Of a stretch of 64,000 bases of DNA, positions 35,165 to 44,387 are shown in pieces. Below the pieces are notes generated by a model that made no database searches, was not told the origin of the DNA, and saw nothing but the letters and a program-made list of their open reading frames with translations. The stretch comes from Achromobacter sp. B7 (GTDB lineage Bacteria > Pseudomonadota > Gammaproteobacteria > Burkholderiales > Burkholderiaceae_B): positions 2,914,001 to 2,978,000 of the forward strand of contig NZ_CP032084.1 of the NCBI RefSeq assembly GCF_003600685.1, given 5' to 3'. Position 1 is the first letter of the stretch. Each line of letters opens with the position of its first letter. The position numbers were made by a program, and so were the translations under genes.

Positions 35165-35782
35165 CTAGGCGGCCATGGGATGCGCGGCGATGGCGGCTTG
35201 GGCCGATGCGCGCGCGGCCTGCAATGCCGCGTCGCCGCGCGCCGTGCCCTGCACCGAGAAAAACGTCACGTTCTTCAAGCCTATCGTGCCCAGCACATGC
35301 GTCAGGTACGGCGTCAGAAAGTCCGGCTGGCGCGCCGCCTCGCCAGAGAATTCTCCCCCCGACGACACCGCCACATACACGGGCCGGTCCGGCAAGTTGC
35401 CGATCTTGCCCTCGGGCGTGATGCGAAACGTGCTGCGCACGCGCACCACGTGATCGATCCAGACTTTCAACGCCGCCGACACCGTGAAGTTATGCATGGG
35501 CGTGGCGATGACGATGTGGCTGGCCTGGCGCAACGCGTCGATCAGTTCGCTGGACTGGCGCAACGCGCCGCGCGCCAGCACGTCGTCGGCGGGGTCCACG
35601 GGCGAGCTCAACGCGGCGGCGTAATCGTCATCGACATTGGGCAGGCGGGTAGCGTCGATGTCGATGACGGCGGGCGCGGCATCGCCAGACACCCTGAGCA
35701 GCCGTTCAATGATGTGTTGCGACAAGCGGTGGCTTTCCGATGCCCGGCCGCGCGGGCTGCAATGAATGTGAAGAATGCTCAT
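35165..35782 (-). CDS. azoR: FMN-dependent NADH-azoreductase
   Basis: 205 residues, flavodoxin-like fold of the AzoR family: an N-terminal phosphate-binding CSPRGRASESH, the PMHNFTVSAALKVWIDHVVR segment that contacts FMN, and VAVSSGGEFSG. Reduces azo dyes and quinones with NAD(P)H. The ATG at 35782 overlaps the stop of the GNAT gene; the two form an operon divergent from a MocR regulator. Confidence 0.88.
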   Translation of the reverse strand: MSILHIHCSPRGRASESHRLSQHIIERLLRVSGDAAPAVIDIDATRLPNVDDDYAAALSSPVDPADDVLARGALRQSSELIDALRQASHIVIATPMHNFTVSAALKVWIDHVVRVRSTFRITPEGKIGNLPDRPVYVAVSSGGEFSGEAARQPDFLTPYLTHVLGTIGLKNVTFFSVQGTARGDAALQAARASAQAAIAAHPMAA

Positions 35783-36264
35783 GCGGTGACGGCGTCCAGG
35801 TTCTTGGAAAAGTGCAGGGCGGTGCTTAGCAGACCCTGGCGGAAGTAAAAGCGTTGGGCCAGGGAATTGGCAAGGCCCGTATCCAGCACCAGCTTGGCGC
35901 AACCGGCCTGGCGCGCAATGTCGTCCAGGGCGCTCAACAGGCGCGCGCCCCAGCGACCGCCGCGACGCGTGTCGTCCACGATCAGGTCGTCCACGTACAC
36001 GAAACGTCCGTAGATCAGGTTTTCCTGGAAGCGGTAGCCGGCCAGCGCCACCGCCTGTCCGGCGTCGATACCGGCAAGCAGCCGATAGCCCTGGCCGCGC
36101 ATGCGGTCGATGCGGGCGACAAAGTCGTCGGCGTGGGCAAGGTGTGGGCGCAACTGGCGCATCAAGGGCAGGCAGGCGCGCAGGTCGGCGTCGGTGTCAA
36201 TGTGATTCAGGTCGGGGTCGGTCATGGCATGGGTAATCGGCATAGGAGTGTTGGGGGCCATCAA
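35779..36264 (-). CDS. GNAT-family N-acetyltransferase
   Basis: 161 residues (or about 148 from an internal Met at 36225) with the GNAT core: VYVDDLIVDDTRRGGRWGARLL, where the acetyl-CoA loop RRGGRWG is a slightly altered R/Q-x-x-G-x-G/A, followed by LVLDTGLANSLAQRFYFRQG. Substrate unknown. Overlaps azoR by four bases. Confidence 0.82.
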   Translation of the reverse strand: MMAPNTPMPITHAMTDPDLNHIDTDADLRACLPLMRQLRPHLAHADDFVARIDRMRGQGYRLLAGIDAGQAVALAGYRFQENLIYGRFVYVDDLIVDDTRRGGRWGARLLSALDDIARQAGCAKLVLDTGLANSLAQRFYFRQGLLSTALHFSKNLDAVTA

Positions 36265-36334
36265 ATGTCAGCCGTCATCGTAGAAACCCCATGCCATAAT
36301 TTGAAGAGCCATAAATTGAACTTTGGACTATGCC

Positions 36335-37756
36335 ATGATCAGCCGCCCCGATGCCTTGCCGCCGCTACGCGCCGGCGATTCCGACCCGCTGTATCGGCAG
36401 GTCTATGAGCGGTTTCGCAGCGGCATCGCCGAGGGCACGCTCAAGCCCGGCGACCGCATTCCGTCGGCTCGCGCGCTGGCCAAGGAAATGGGCGTGGCGC
36501 GCGGCACCATCGAAGTGGCGTATTCGCTGCTGAGCGCCGAGGGCTACATCCAGGCGCGCGGCCAAGCCGGCACCATCGTCGCGCCTGACTTGCAGCCCCT
36601 TGCCGCCGCACCCGCCGCCGTCGCCCCGGTGCAGGCCGCAGACGACGACCACGGCTGGCATCGGCCGGCGCGCATCCTGCCGTTTCAGATGGGCATCCCG
36701 GCGCTGGACGCGTTTCCGCGCAAGTTGTGGGCACGATTGGGCGCGCGCGAACTGCGCAGCCTGCAAGCGCCCGACCTGTCCTATCCGCCCGCCGATGGGC
36801 TGGCAAGCCTGCGCACGGCGCTTGCCGCCTATCTGCGCGTGGCGCGCGGCATTCATTGCCAGCCGGCCCAGGTGTACATCACGTCCGGCTACAACTTCAC
36901 GATGCAACTCATCATCCAGGCGCTGCTGACGCCGGGCGATCGTGTGTGGGTGGAAGACCCCGGCTATCCGCCCACGCGAGCGCTGTTGGCGCAGGCGGGC
37001 CTGGAGGCGGTGCCGATACCGGTGGACGCGGATGGCCTGATGGTGGCGGAAGGCCTGGCGCGCGCAGACCTGGCCCAGGCCGCGGTGGTGACCCCCGCCC
37101 ACCAAAGTCCGCTGTCGATGTCTTTGTCGTTGCCCCGGCGGCAAGCGTTGCTGGACTGGGCCGAACGCCGTCAGGCCTGGATTGTGGAAGACGATTACGA
37201 CGGGGAATACCGCTACGTCAGCCGCCCGCTGCCCGCGCTGAAAAGCCTGGATGCGCAGGGGCGGGTGCTGTATGCGGGGTCGTTCAGCAAGGTGCTGTTT
37301 CCCGGGATGCGGCTGGCATATCTGGTGGTGCCCCCGGCGCAGGTACCGCGCTTTGACCGCATCAGCCGCCTGCTGTCGGGCGGCGCGGCGGCGTTCAACC
37401 AAGCCATCTTGACGGCCTTCATCACCGAAGGGCATTTCGGCCGCCACATCCAGCGCATGCGGCGCCTATACAGCGAACGGCGCACGGCTACCGCGCGGGG
37501 CCTGAGCGCGGCGCTGGGCTCGCGCATGCGGATCGAACCTCAGCCGGGCGGCATGCATCTGGTGGCGCGCATGGACGCCGGGCAGCGCGATCAGCCGCTG
37601 GCCGCCCGCATGTTGGAACAGGGGCTGTACGCGCACCCGCTGTCCAGATGGTCCACGCTGCCGGATCCGCAACCCGGCCTGCTGCTGGGCTTCACCAATA
37701 TCGTTTCGGAGAGTCAGGCGTACGACTATGGCCTGCAAATCCGCGCGTTGATGTAG
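36335..37756 (+). CDS. MocR/PdxR-type regulator (GntR HTH fused to aminotransferase domain)
   Basis: 473 residues: an N-terminal GntR winged helix (about 15-80, RIPSARALAKEMGVARGTIEVAY) and a type I aminotransferase fold with SGYNFTMQL, the PLP pocket VTPAHQSPLSM, DDYDGEYRY and the PLP-lysine in YAGSFSKVLFPG. MocR regulators sense PLP-bound ligands. It diverges from the GNAT-azoR operon with a 70-base gap and is the likely regulator of it. ATG 36335 preferred over TTG 36323. Confidence 0.9.
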   Translation: MISRPDALPPLRAGDSDPLYRQVYERFRSGIAEGTLKPGDRIPSARALAKEMGVARGTIEVAYSLLSAEGYIQARGQAGTIVAPDLQPLAAAPAAVAPVQAADDDHGWHRPARILPFQMGIPALDAFPRKLWARLGARELRSLQAPDLSYPPADGLASLRTALAAYLRVARGIHCQPAQVYITSGYNFTMQLIIQALLTPGDRVWVEDPGYPPTRALLAQAGLEAVPIPVDADGLMVAEGLARADLAQAAVVTPAHQSPLSMSLSLPRRQALLDWAERRQAWIVEDDYDGEYRYVSRPLPALKSLDAQGRVLYAGSFSKVLFPGMRLAYLVVPPAQVPRFDRISRLLSGGAAAFNQAILTAFITEGHFGRHIQRMRRLYSERRTATARGLSAALGSRMRIEPQPGGMHLVARMDAGQRDQPLAARMLEQGLYAHPLSRWSTLPDPQPGLLLGFTNIVSESQAYDYGLQIRALM

Positions 37757-37819
37757 TGGGTATAGGCGCCTATTGCAGACCTTGAGGTCTTTGCAGGTAT
37801 GCAGGGCGGCGCCCAGCGT

Positions 37820-38299
37820 TCAGTTGAGCCCGGCCTTGTCCAGCCCGAATGCGGCGTCGGCCGAGCCGGGCACGGTACGAAACGCCACGTTCAAACGGTT
37901 CCAGCCGTTGATGGCAACGATACGGAAGGTCAGGTCCGAGATTTCCGCTTCCGATAATTGCTCGCGCACGTGGCTGTACACCGGGTCGGGTACGCCATGC
38001 GGGGGCAGGGTGGTCAGCGCCTCGGTCCATGCCAGCGCAGCCCGCTCGCGCGCCGAGAACAATGTCGATTCGCGCCAGATGGCCACATGGTGCAGACGCA
38101 GTTCGCGTTCGCCGTGCAGCTTGGCCTGCTTGACGTGCATGTCCAGGCAAAAGCCGCAGCCATTGATTTGCGACGCGCGGATATCGACCAGATCGCCGAA
38201 CTCCTCGATGACGGGCACTTTTTTCATTGCCGCGCTGAAGTCCATGTACTTCTTGGACAGTTCCGCGGACACCTGGAAGTAATTCAACCGCTGGCTCAT
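37820..38299 (-). CDS. AhpD-like carboxymuconolactone decarboxylase family protein
   Basis: 159 residues of the AhpD/CMD alkylhydroperoxidase type: redox pair CGFC in ASQINGCGFCLDMHVKQA with the downstream His, plus the core helices. Reduces peroxides through the Cys pair. Single gene. The C-terminal NGWNRLNVAFRTVPG is typical of the group. Confidence 0.88.
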   Translation of the reverse strand: MSQRLNYFQVSAELSKKYMDFSAAMKKVPVIEEFGDLVDIRASQINGCGFCLDMHVKQAKLHGERELRLHHVAIWRESTLFSARERAALAWTEALTTLPPHGVPDPVYSHVREQLSEAEISDLTFRIVAINGWNRLNVAFRTVPGSADAAFGLDKAGLN

Positions 38300-38507
38300 A
38301 GGCCTACCTTTTAAGACGCTGTTAGGGAAAGGGAATCAGGAAGCCGTAGGATGCGGTAGATTGGTCCAGCCAGAAAGTGCCATAAATGATGTTTAGTTCT
38401 AGGCCATGCGGGCGGCAAGCCTGGCCCTTGAAACACGCGCGCGCCCCGGCTATAAGCTTGATCCAGGGGCGGAAACCCGGCGCCCCGACCGACTTAGAAG
38501 CCACCTC

Positions 38508-39764
38508 ATGCCGCACCCCCCATCACACGACGAACACGTCGCAAACAAGCCCGCCACCCATGAACGCGAGGAGGCGGCGCGCGGGTCCTGTCTGGAGGTC
38601 TTTCTGGTGTTCCTGCGCCTGGGGCTGACTTCGTTCGGTGGTCCGGTGGCGCACCTGGCTTACTTTCGTACGGAGTTTGTCGACCGCCGCCATTGGCTGG
38701 ACGATTACGCCTATTCCGACCTGGTCGCCTTGTGCCAATTCCTGCCGGGGCCGGCAAGCAGCCAGGTCGGCATGGCAATCGGCCTGCGCCGTGCGGGCTG
38801 GATGGGCATGCTGGCCGCATGGCTGGCGTTCACGCTGCCCACGGCCGTTGCGCTGATCGGCTTTGCGATGGGCCTGGCGCATGTTGGATGGCTGTCGGGG
38901 TCAGCCGTCATACACGGCCTGAAGATCGCGGCGGTGGCCATCGTGGCCCAGGCCGTGTGGGGCATGGGCCGCACACTGTGTCCCGATCGCGCGCGCGCCG
39001 GCCTGGCCGTGGCCGCCGCCTTGATTACCGTCGTATTGCCCAGCGCGTGGGGGCAGATCGGCGCCATCTTGCTGGGTGTCGTCGTGGGGGTGGCCGTGCT
39101 GCAATTGCCGCCCCGGCCGATCCTGGCCAACCCTGCCGACGCCGTGTCGCGCGGCGCCGCTTATGTGGCGCTGACCCTGTTCGTGGCATTGCTGGCGGGC
39201 TTGCCGATATGGGCGGCCATGTCGGATTCGCCAGCGGCCGCGCAGCTTGCCGGGTTTTATCGCGCGGGGGCTTTGGTGTTTGGCGGCGGGCACGTGGTGC
39301 TGCCGCTGCTGGAATCAACGGCGGTGTCCGGCGGCATGGTTTCCAGCGCCGACTTCCTGGCCGGGTACGGGGCAGCGCAAGCCATGCCCGGGCCGCTGTT
39401 CGGTTTCGCTGCTTTTCTGGGCGCATTGTCCACCGGCCCGCTGACGGGCTGGGTCGGCGGCCTGGTGCTGTTGGCCGCCATTTTTCTGCCGGGCGCCTTG
39501 CTGGTCGTGGGCGCCTTGCCTTTCTGGGAAAGCCTGCGGCGCCGGCCCGGCGTGCGCAACATGCTGGCCGGCGTGAACGCCAGCGTCGTCGGGATCTTGC
39601 TGGCCGCGCTGTATGACCCAGTGTGGACCAGCGCCATTGTGAACAAGGCCGATTTCGGCCTTGCCTTGCTGCTGTTCGCGTTGCTGGTCTATGCCCGCTG
39701 GTCCGCCGTGTGGGTGGTGTTGCTGGCGGCGGCGGGCGGTTGGGCGCTGGCCTTTCTGGCCTAA
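38508..39764 (+). CDS. chrA: Chromate transporter, long-chain ChrA type
   Basis: 418 residues with two homologous CHR halves: GLTSFGGPVAHLAYFRTEFV in the N-terminal half and AGALVFGGGHVVLPLLE in the C-terminal half, each followed by PGP motifs (FLPGPASSQVG, AMPGPLFGF). About ten membrane helices. Exports chromate. No chrB or other resistance gene is adjacent. Confidence 0.92.
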   Translation: MPHPPSHDEHVANKPATHEREEAARGSCLEVFLVFLRLGLTSFGGPVAHLAYFRTEFVDRRHWLDDYAYSDLVALCQFLPGPASSQVGMAIGLRRAGWMGMLAAWLAFTLPTAVALIGFAMGLAHVGWLSGSAVIHGLKIAAVAIVAQAVWGMGRTLCPDRARAGLAVAAALITVVLPSAWGQIGAILLGVVVGVAVLQLPPRPILANPADAVSRGAAYVALTLFVALLAGLPIWAAMSDSPAAAQLAGFYRAGALVFGGGHVVLPLLESTAVSGGMVSSADFLAGYGAAQAMPGPLFGFAAFLGALSTGPLTGWVGGLVLLAAIFLPGALLVVGALPFWESLRRRPGVRNMLAGVNASVVGILLAALYDPVWTSAIVNKADFGLALLLFALLVYARWSAVWVVLLAAAGGWALAFLA

Positions 39765-39766
39765 GC

Positions 39767-40561
39767 CTAAGCCTGCCAGCGTGGCGCGCGCTTTTGCAGG
39801 AAGGCGTCGATGCCTTCGGACGCGTCCGCTTCCATCATGTTGCGCGCCATGACGTCGCCCGCGTAATCGTAGGCATCGCCCAAGGCCATCTGGCGCTGCT
39901 TGTAGAACATCTGCTTGCCGTAGCGGATGGCGCTGGGGCTCTTGGCCAGGATGTCGGCCGCCAGGGCGTTGACGCGCGCGTCCAGCTCGGCCTCGGGCAC
40001 GGCGTCGTTGATCAAGCCCCATTCCTTGGCCTGCGCGGCATCGATGAAGCGGGCAGTGACCAGCATTTCAAAGGCGCGCTTGGCCGACACATTGCGGCTG
40101 AGCGCCACCGCCGGCGTTGAACAAAACAGACCCACGTTGATGCCGGACACGGCAAATCGCGCAGAGTCGGCCGCCACCGCCAGGTCGCAACTGGCGACCA
40201 ATTGGCAACCGGCCGCCGTCGCAATGCCTTGCACCTTGGCGATGACGGGCACGGGCAAGGCCTGCAAACCCTGCATGACGCGGCTGCATTGGCGGAACAG
40301 CGCACGGTAGTAATCCAGGCTGGGCTGGCTGCGCATTTCGCGCAGATCGTGGCCGGCGCAGAAGGCCCGGCCCGCGGATTCCAGCACCACGCAACGCACG
40401 GTGGCGTCGCCCGCCAAGTCGTCGATCTGTTCCTGCAAGGCGGTCAGCAAGCCTTCGGACAAGGCGTTGAATTGCGCGGGGCGGTTCAGGCGCAGCGTCA
40501 CCACGCCGTCGGTCGACATGCGCAACAGCAGGGCGTCGTTGTTCTGGGAATCCGGGGCCAT
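39767..40561 (-). CDS. Enoyl-CoA hydratase/isomerase family protein
   Basis: 264 residues of the crotonase fold: LNRPAQFNALS, oxyanion-hole segments AGHDLREM and QGIATAAGCQLVASCDLAVA, and a C-terminal KRAPRWQ tail. In place of the hydratase Glu pair it has other residues at the second position, closer to ECHDC3-type proteins. Specific acyl-CoA substrate unknown. Three bases from the chrA stop on the opposite strand. Confidence 0.87.
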   Translation of the reverse strand: MAPDSQNNDALLLRMSTDGVVTLRLNRPAQFNALSEGLLTALQEQIDDLAGDATVRCVVLESAGRAFCAGHDLREMRSQPSLDYYRALFRQCSRVMQGLQALPVPVIAKVQGIATAAGCQLVASCDLAVAADSARFAVSGINVGLFCSTPAVALSRNVSAKRAFEMLVTARFIDAAQAKEWGLINDAVPEAELDARVNALAADILAKSPSAIRYGKQMFYKQRQMALGDAYDYAGDVMARNMMEADASEGIDAFLQKRAPRWQA

Positions 40562-40616
40562 GTCGTTTCCAGGAAAGTCGATTCCTGGATACTAGCGCAA
40601 GCCCCCGCGCGTCGGT

Positions 40617-41813
40617 TCAGCCGCGCAGCCGCCGCGCGATAGCGGGAGACAGCAAGAGCAAGGGCAGGACGATGACCGCGCCGATCAGGGCCATCGCCGC
40701 TTGCGGCGCCACGCCGGTGTCCAGCAACACGGTGGCCACAATGGCCGACCCGCTCATCTGGAACAAGCCATACACGGCGGCGGCCGTGCCGGCGCGTTCG
40801 GCGAAGGGCTCCAGCGCCAGGCTCAAGCCCGACCCCAAGGCCAACGAGAAGCCCACCGTCAGCACGGCAACCGGCAGCATGAACACCCAGGCCGCTTGCG
40901 GTATCCACCACCAGGCGGCGGCATGCATGGCCGATGCCAGCAGCAGCGCAACCATGCCGACCCGCACCATCGTATGGCGCCCAAAGCGCGCAATGAAGGT
41001 GGGCGCCAGGAAGAACGCCGCGATGTTGATGGCGGCATTGCCGCCGAACCAGGCCGAGAAGCCCAGCTCGGAATAGCCCAACTGCTGCACCAACACCACG
41101 GGCGCCGCCGATACGAACACCAGGATCATTGCCATGCCCGCCATGCCGAACATGGCGAAGTACAGGAAGCGTCCGCTGGACACGATGGGCAGGTACCGGC
41201 GCAGGCTGTAGAGCGCGCCGCGCGGGCCGCTGGGCGGCACGCGTGTTTCTTCAAAGCGGCGTGCCAACAGCACCATCAGGCCCAGCGCAAACAGCACCAT
41301 GAACACAAACGTGCTGCGCCAGCCCGCATGCACCGCCAGCGCGCCGCCCAGCATCGGCGCCAACGCCGGCACGGAGCACAGTGCTCCGTTCAAATAGCTG
41401 TAGACGCGCGCGCCCACGGCAGGGCTGAAACGGTCACGCACCGCCGCAAAAGCCACCAGTGAAGCCGAACAGGCTCCCAGGCCCTGGATCACCCGCGCCA
41501 CATAGAACACATCAAGGGATGTCGCGGCCGCACCCAGCGCCGATCCGGCCAGATACGCCAACGCGCCGCCCAGCGCGACGGGTCGCCTGCCATAGCGGTC
41601 GGCCAAGGGCCCGATCAGCATCTGGCCCAGGCCCACCGCGAAGATGAACAGCGTGATGCTGGCCTGCAACGCGCTGACGGGTTCACCAAACCCGGCGGCC
41701 ATGGCGGGCAGCGAAGGCAGGTAGATATCGATGCCCATCGGCGTGAGCGTGACCAGGCCCATCAACAGGCCGATCAGCCAGCGTTGGCTGGAGGAAGATG
41801 CAGCAGACTTCAT
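40617..41813 (-). CDS. Bcr/CflA-type MFS drug exporter
   Basis: 398 residues, 12 membrane helices, motif A GPLADRYGRRPV between helices 2 and 3, MGIDIYLPSLPAMA in helix 1 and motif C-like GLGACSASLVAF, all of the DHA1 Bcr/CflA family. Exports bicyclomycin, chloramphenicol-like drugs or similar. ATG 41813 aligns best with relatives. Confidence 0.9.
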   Translation of the reverse strand: MKSAASSSSQRWLIGLLMGLVTLTPMGIDIYLPSLPAMAAGFGEPVSALQASITLFIFAVGLGQMLIGPLADRYGRRPVALGGALAYLAGSALGAAATSLDVFYVARVIQGLGACSASLVAFAAVRDRFSPAVGARVYSYLNGALCSVPALAPMLGGALAVHAGWRSTFVFMVLFALGLMVLLARRFEETRVPPSGPRGALYSLRRYLPIVSSGRFLYFAMFGMAGMAMILVFVSAAPVVLVQQLGYSELGFSAWFGGNAAINIAAFFLAPTFIARFGRHTMVRVGMVALLLASAMHAAAWWWIPQAAWVFMLPVAVLTVGFSLALGSGLSLALEPFAERAGTAAAVYGLFQMSGSAIVATVLLDTGVAPQAAMALIGAVIVLPLLLLSPAIARRLRG

Positions 41814-41917
41814 GGCAAGACTCTGGGCGCATTGCACACCCGGGAAAACCCGACATTATCCATGAATGCCGCATGCAGCAGGGGCGGATGTGGGATGCAT
41901 GCGCGACGCGTGTAGGG

Positions 41918-41961
41918 CGCATGTGGAGCGCATGTGGAGCGCATGTGGAGCACATGTGGCG
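41918..41961. repeat. Tandem 11-base repeat
   Basis: CGCATGTGGAG three times exactly and once as CACATGTGGCG, without spacers, upstream of the SelT-like gene. Slippage-prone; no known function. Confidence 0.8.
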
Positions 41962-42037
41962 CGCGCGTGGGACGTGTTTGGAGACGCACGCAAGTGCATC
42001 TGGCGACTTTGCCAGGCCGGGCATAGAATATTTCGCC

Positions 42038-42394
42038 ATGAGCACACCGGCCTTCCGACCCCGCATCGTCATCCTTTACTGCACCCAGTGCCAGTGGCTG
42101 CTGCGTGCCGCCTGGATGGCGCAAGAACTGTTGTCCACCTTTTCCACCGATCTGGGCGAAGTGGTATTGCAGCCCGGCACCGGTGGCATATTCCAGATCA
42201 CCTACAACGGCGACCTGATCTGGGATAGAAAAGGCGATGGCGGTTTCCCAGACGCCAAGATCTTGAAGCAGCGCGTGCGCGACCGCCTGGATCCCACGCG
42301 CCCGCTGGGCCATATTGACGGCCCCACCGCGGGCAGGTTGGCAAGCCCTTTGGCCGACCCCTTGGCCGACCCCGCCATCACGCCGGACGACTAG
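42038..42394 (+). CDS. SelT/SelW/SelH-like (Rdx) selenoprotein-family protein
   Basis: 118 residues. The N-terminal strand ends in the redox motif CTQC (YCTQCQWLLRAAWMAQELL), then the family pattern VVLQPGTGGIFQITYNGDLIWDRK. The Cys form of the Rdx family. Thioredoxin-like and probably redox-active; partner unknown. The C-terminal tail has duplicated PLADP. Confidence 0.88.
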   Translation: MSTPAFRPRIVILYCTQCQWLLRAAWMAQELLSTFSTDLGEVVLQPGTGGIFQITYNGDLIWDRKGDGGFPDAKILKQRVRDRLDPTRPLGHIDGPTAGRLASPLADPLADPAITPDD

Positions 42395-42443
42395 TCCGCC
42401 GCACCACGCGCCGACCGGGAAGTGCGGCGCCGCGCTGATATCG

Positions 42444-43685
42444 TCATGGCTTGCCGTTCCCGTGAGGCGGGCGCAGCCGCGCGGCGATGGCGAACAAGAT
42501 CAGGCAGATGCCGGCCATCAGCATCCAGGCCGGCCGCAGCCCTGAAAGATGCTGACGGATCACGCCCGCCACGAACGGGAACAGGGCGGCGATCAAGTAG
42601 CCCACGCCCTGCACGAAAGAGGCCAGTCGACCCGCCTGTGCAGGCGTGGACGCATGGTCCATCGTGACGATCAGCGACAGCGGAAACAGCGCGCCGATGC
42701 CCAGCCCGGCCAGCACGGCGGCAGGCCACGCCAGCAAGACGGGCGCGAAAATCAGCCCCAACAAACCCAGCGTCAGCAAACCGACGGCCGCAAACAGCGC
42801 CACCCGGCGGTCGCGCAGCCGGCCGATTGCCGCCGACACCAGCAAGCCGGCCACGATCTCGGCCACCGTCACCGCGCCCAGCAATTGCCCGGCCGACACC
42901 GGCGTCCAGCCCAAGGCCGTGTAATAGGGCGGCAGCCAGGCTAGCACCAGCGTGTAGGCGCCGGTGCCCAGGCCGAAGAACACCGCCAGCAACCACCGGT
43001 GCGAACGCCCGGAGGCCGGTTGGCCCGCCGCGTTCGTCGCGTTCGCCGCCTTCGTCGCGTTCGTCGGGTTCATCGCGTTCGCCGCCTTCGCCGCCTTCGT
43101 CGCGTCCGTCGCCAACGGAGCGACGGTACCAACTCGGTGCACCAGCAGCCAGCACAGCAAAGCCGCCGCCGCGGGCACGGACCAGGCCGCCAATGCCTGA
43201 GGCCAGCCCACACGCTCGGCCAGGACGGGCGAAGCCACGCTGGCCACGGCCGCGCCGCCCATGATGGCGGTGGAATACAGGCCCATGATGGCGCTGACGC
43301 CAGACGAGAATTGCGCCTTGATGGTGTAGGGCAGCAGCGCCTGCGTGACCGCGATGCCCAGCCCGGCGATAACGCCCGTCAGCAACATCAAGTTGGCCTC
43401 ATGGGCCCACAGGCGGCATGCGGTGGCCGCCATCACCAGCGCTACGCCGACGGCGATGGCGTGGTGTTCGCGCATCATGCGGCGCAGCGGCGCGACACTC
43501 AATGCGCCCAGGCCCATCACCAATACGGGCAGCGCCGTCAACAGGCCGGCCGCACTGTCGGATAGCGCAATAGCGGCTTGCAGCCGGTCCAGCAAAGGGG
43601 GAACGGACGCCAGGACGGGGCGCAGGTTCAAGCCCACCAGGATGATGGCGGCAACGCGCCAGGCGTTCAAATAAGTCGATGACAC
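42444..43685 (-). CDS. MFS transporter, CynX/NimT type
   Basis: 413 residues, 12 membrane helices, with GLNLRPVLASVPPLL at the start as in CynX/NimT exporters of 2-nitroimidazole, cyanate-like or related compounds. The central cytoplasmic loop (about residues 191-219) is a simple Ala/Thr/Asn/Lys sequence encoded by degenerate 9-base repeats. Divergent from the marR gene, with the MarR operators in between. Confidence 0.88.
   Translation of the reverse strand: MSSTYLNAWRVAAIILVGLNLRPVLASVPPLLDRLQAAIALSDSAAGLLTALPVLVMGLGALSVAPLRRMMREHHAIAVGVALVMAATACRLWAHEANLMLLTGVIAGLGIAVTQALLPYTIKAQFSSGVSAIMGLYSTAIMGGAAVASVASPVLAERVGWPQALAAWSVPAAAALLCWLLVHRVGTVAPLATDATKAAKAANAMNPTNATKAANATNAAGQPASGRSHRWLLAVFFGLGTGAYTLVLAWLPPYYTALGWTPVSAGQLLGAVTVAEIVAGLLVSAAIGRLRDRRVALFAAVGLLTLGLLGLIFAPVLLAWPAAVLAGLGIGALFPLSLIVTMDHASTPAQAGRLASFVQGVGYLIAALFPFVAGVIRQHLSGLRPAWMLMAGICLILFAIAARLRPPHGNGKP
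43029..43113. repeat. In-gene simple repeats in the MFS loop
   Basis: Degenerate repeats of CGCGTTCGT / CGCCTTCGC, in multiples of three bases, encode the Ala/Asn/Thr/Lys-rich loop between membrane helices 6 and 7. The frame is kept. Confidence 0.7.
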
Positions 43686-43744
43686 AACAGCTCCATGGCC
43701 GGCGGCACGCGCGGCGGGAGTTGCCCCATTGCCGTCCGGTAAAG

Positions 43745-43789
43745 TATCTTGGCGTCAAGATATTTGGATTTTATCTTGACGTCAAGATA
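43745..43789. promoter_or_regulatory. Pair of MarR operators
   Basis: TATCTTGGCGTCAAGATA at 43745-43762 and the perfect palindrome TATCTTGACGTCAAGATA at 43772-43789, centres 27 bases apart, between the divergent MFS and marR genes. Length, symmetry and position fit a MarR-family operator that represses both. Confidence 0.85.
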
Positions 43790-43806
43790 AATGGAGAGAG
43801 AGAACC

Positions 43807-44292
43807 GTGGACAGAGCAAGCCGTGCCGTCGAGCAATGGAACCGTGAACGCCCCGAGCTGGACGTATCAACGATGCGTGTGCTGGGGCGTTTGGGCGAAT
43901 GCGCGTTGGTGATCACGCGCGACCGCATCAACCCGCTATTTGCTGAATTTGGCCTACAGCCGGGTGAATTCGATGTGTTGGCCACGTTGCGCCGTAGTGG
44001 CAAGCCGTACGCGCTGACCCCGACGGCGCTTTACGAAGACGCCATGATTTCGTCGGGCAGCATGACCAACCGCATCGACCGCCTGGAGAAGGCGGGTCTG
44101 GTGGCCCGCACGCCCAGCCCCAACGACGGCCGCGCCACCTTGGTGATGCTGACGCGCGCCGGCATCAAGCTGATCGACGAGGCGCTGGTGGCCCACCTGA
44201 AAAATCAGGCCGACGTGCTGGCGCCGTTGACGCAGGCTGAACAGGAGCAGCTGAGCCGCCTGCTGGGAAAGTTGCTGAAGGCGTATGAATGA
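43807..44292 (+). CDS. MarR-family transcriptional regulator
   Basis: 161 residues with the MarR winged helix: LQPGEFDVLATLRRSG, TPTALYEDAMISSGSMTNRIDRLEKAGLV and the wing PSPNDGRATLVMLT. GTG start with GGAGAG upstream. Divergent from the CynX-like exporter; two palindromic operators between them suggest it represses both genes until a ligand binds. Confidence 0.92.
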   Translation: MDRASRAVEQWNRERPELDVSTMRVLGRLGECALVITRDRINPLFAEFGLQPGEFDVLATLRRSGKPYALTPTALYEDAMISSGSMTNRIDRLEKAGLVARTPSPNDGRATLVMLTRAGIKLIDEALVAHLKNQADVLAPLTQAEQEQLSRLLGKLLKAYE

Positions 44293-44387
44293 TTGCGATG
44301 AATGATTGCGATGGAGCAGGGGCGCGGGCGGGTAGCGGATTGCGCCCGGGGGACAGGCGCCCGGGTGCCCCGCCCGCAATGATCTTG

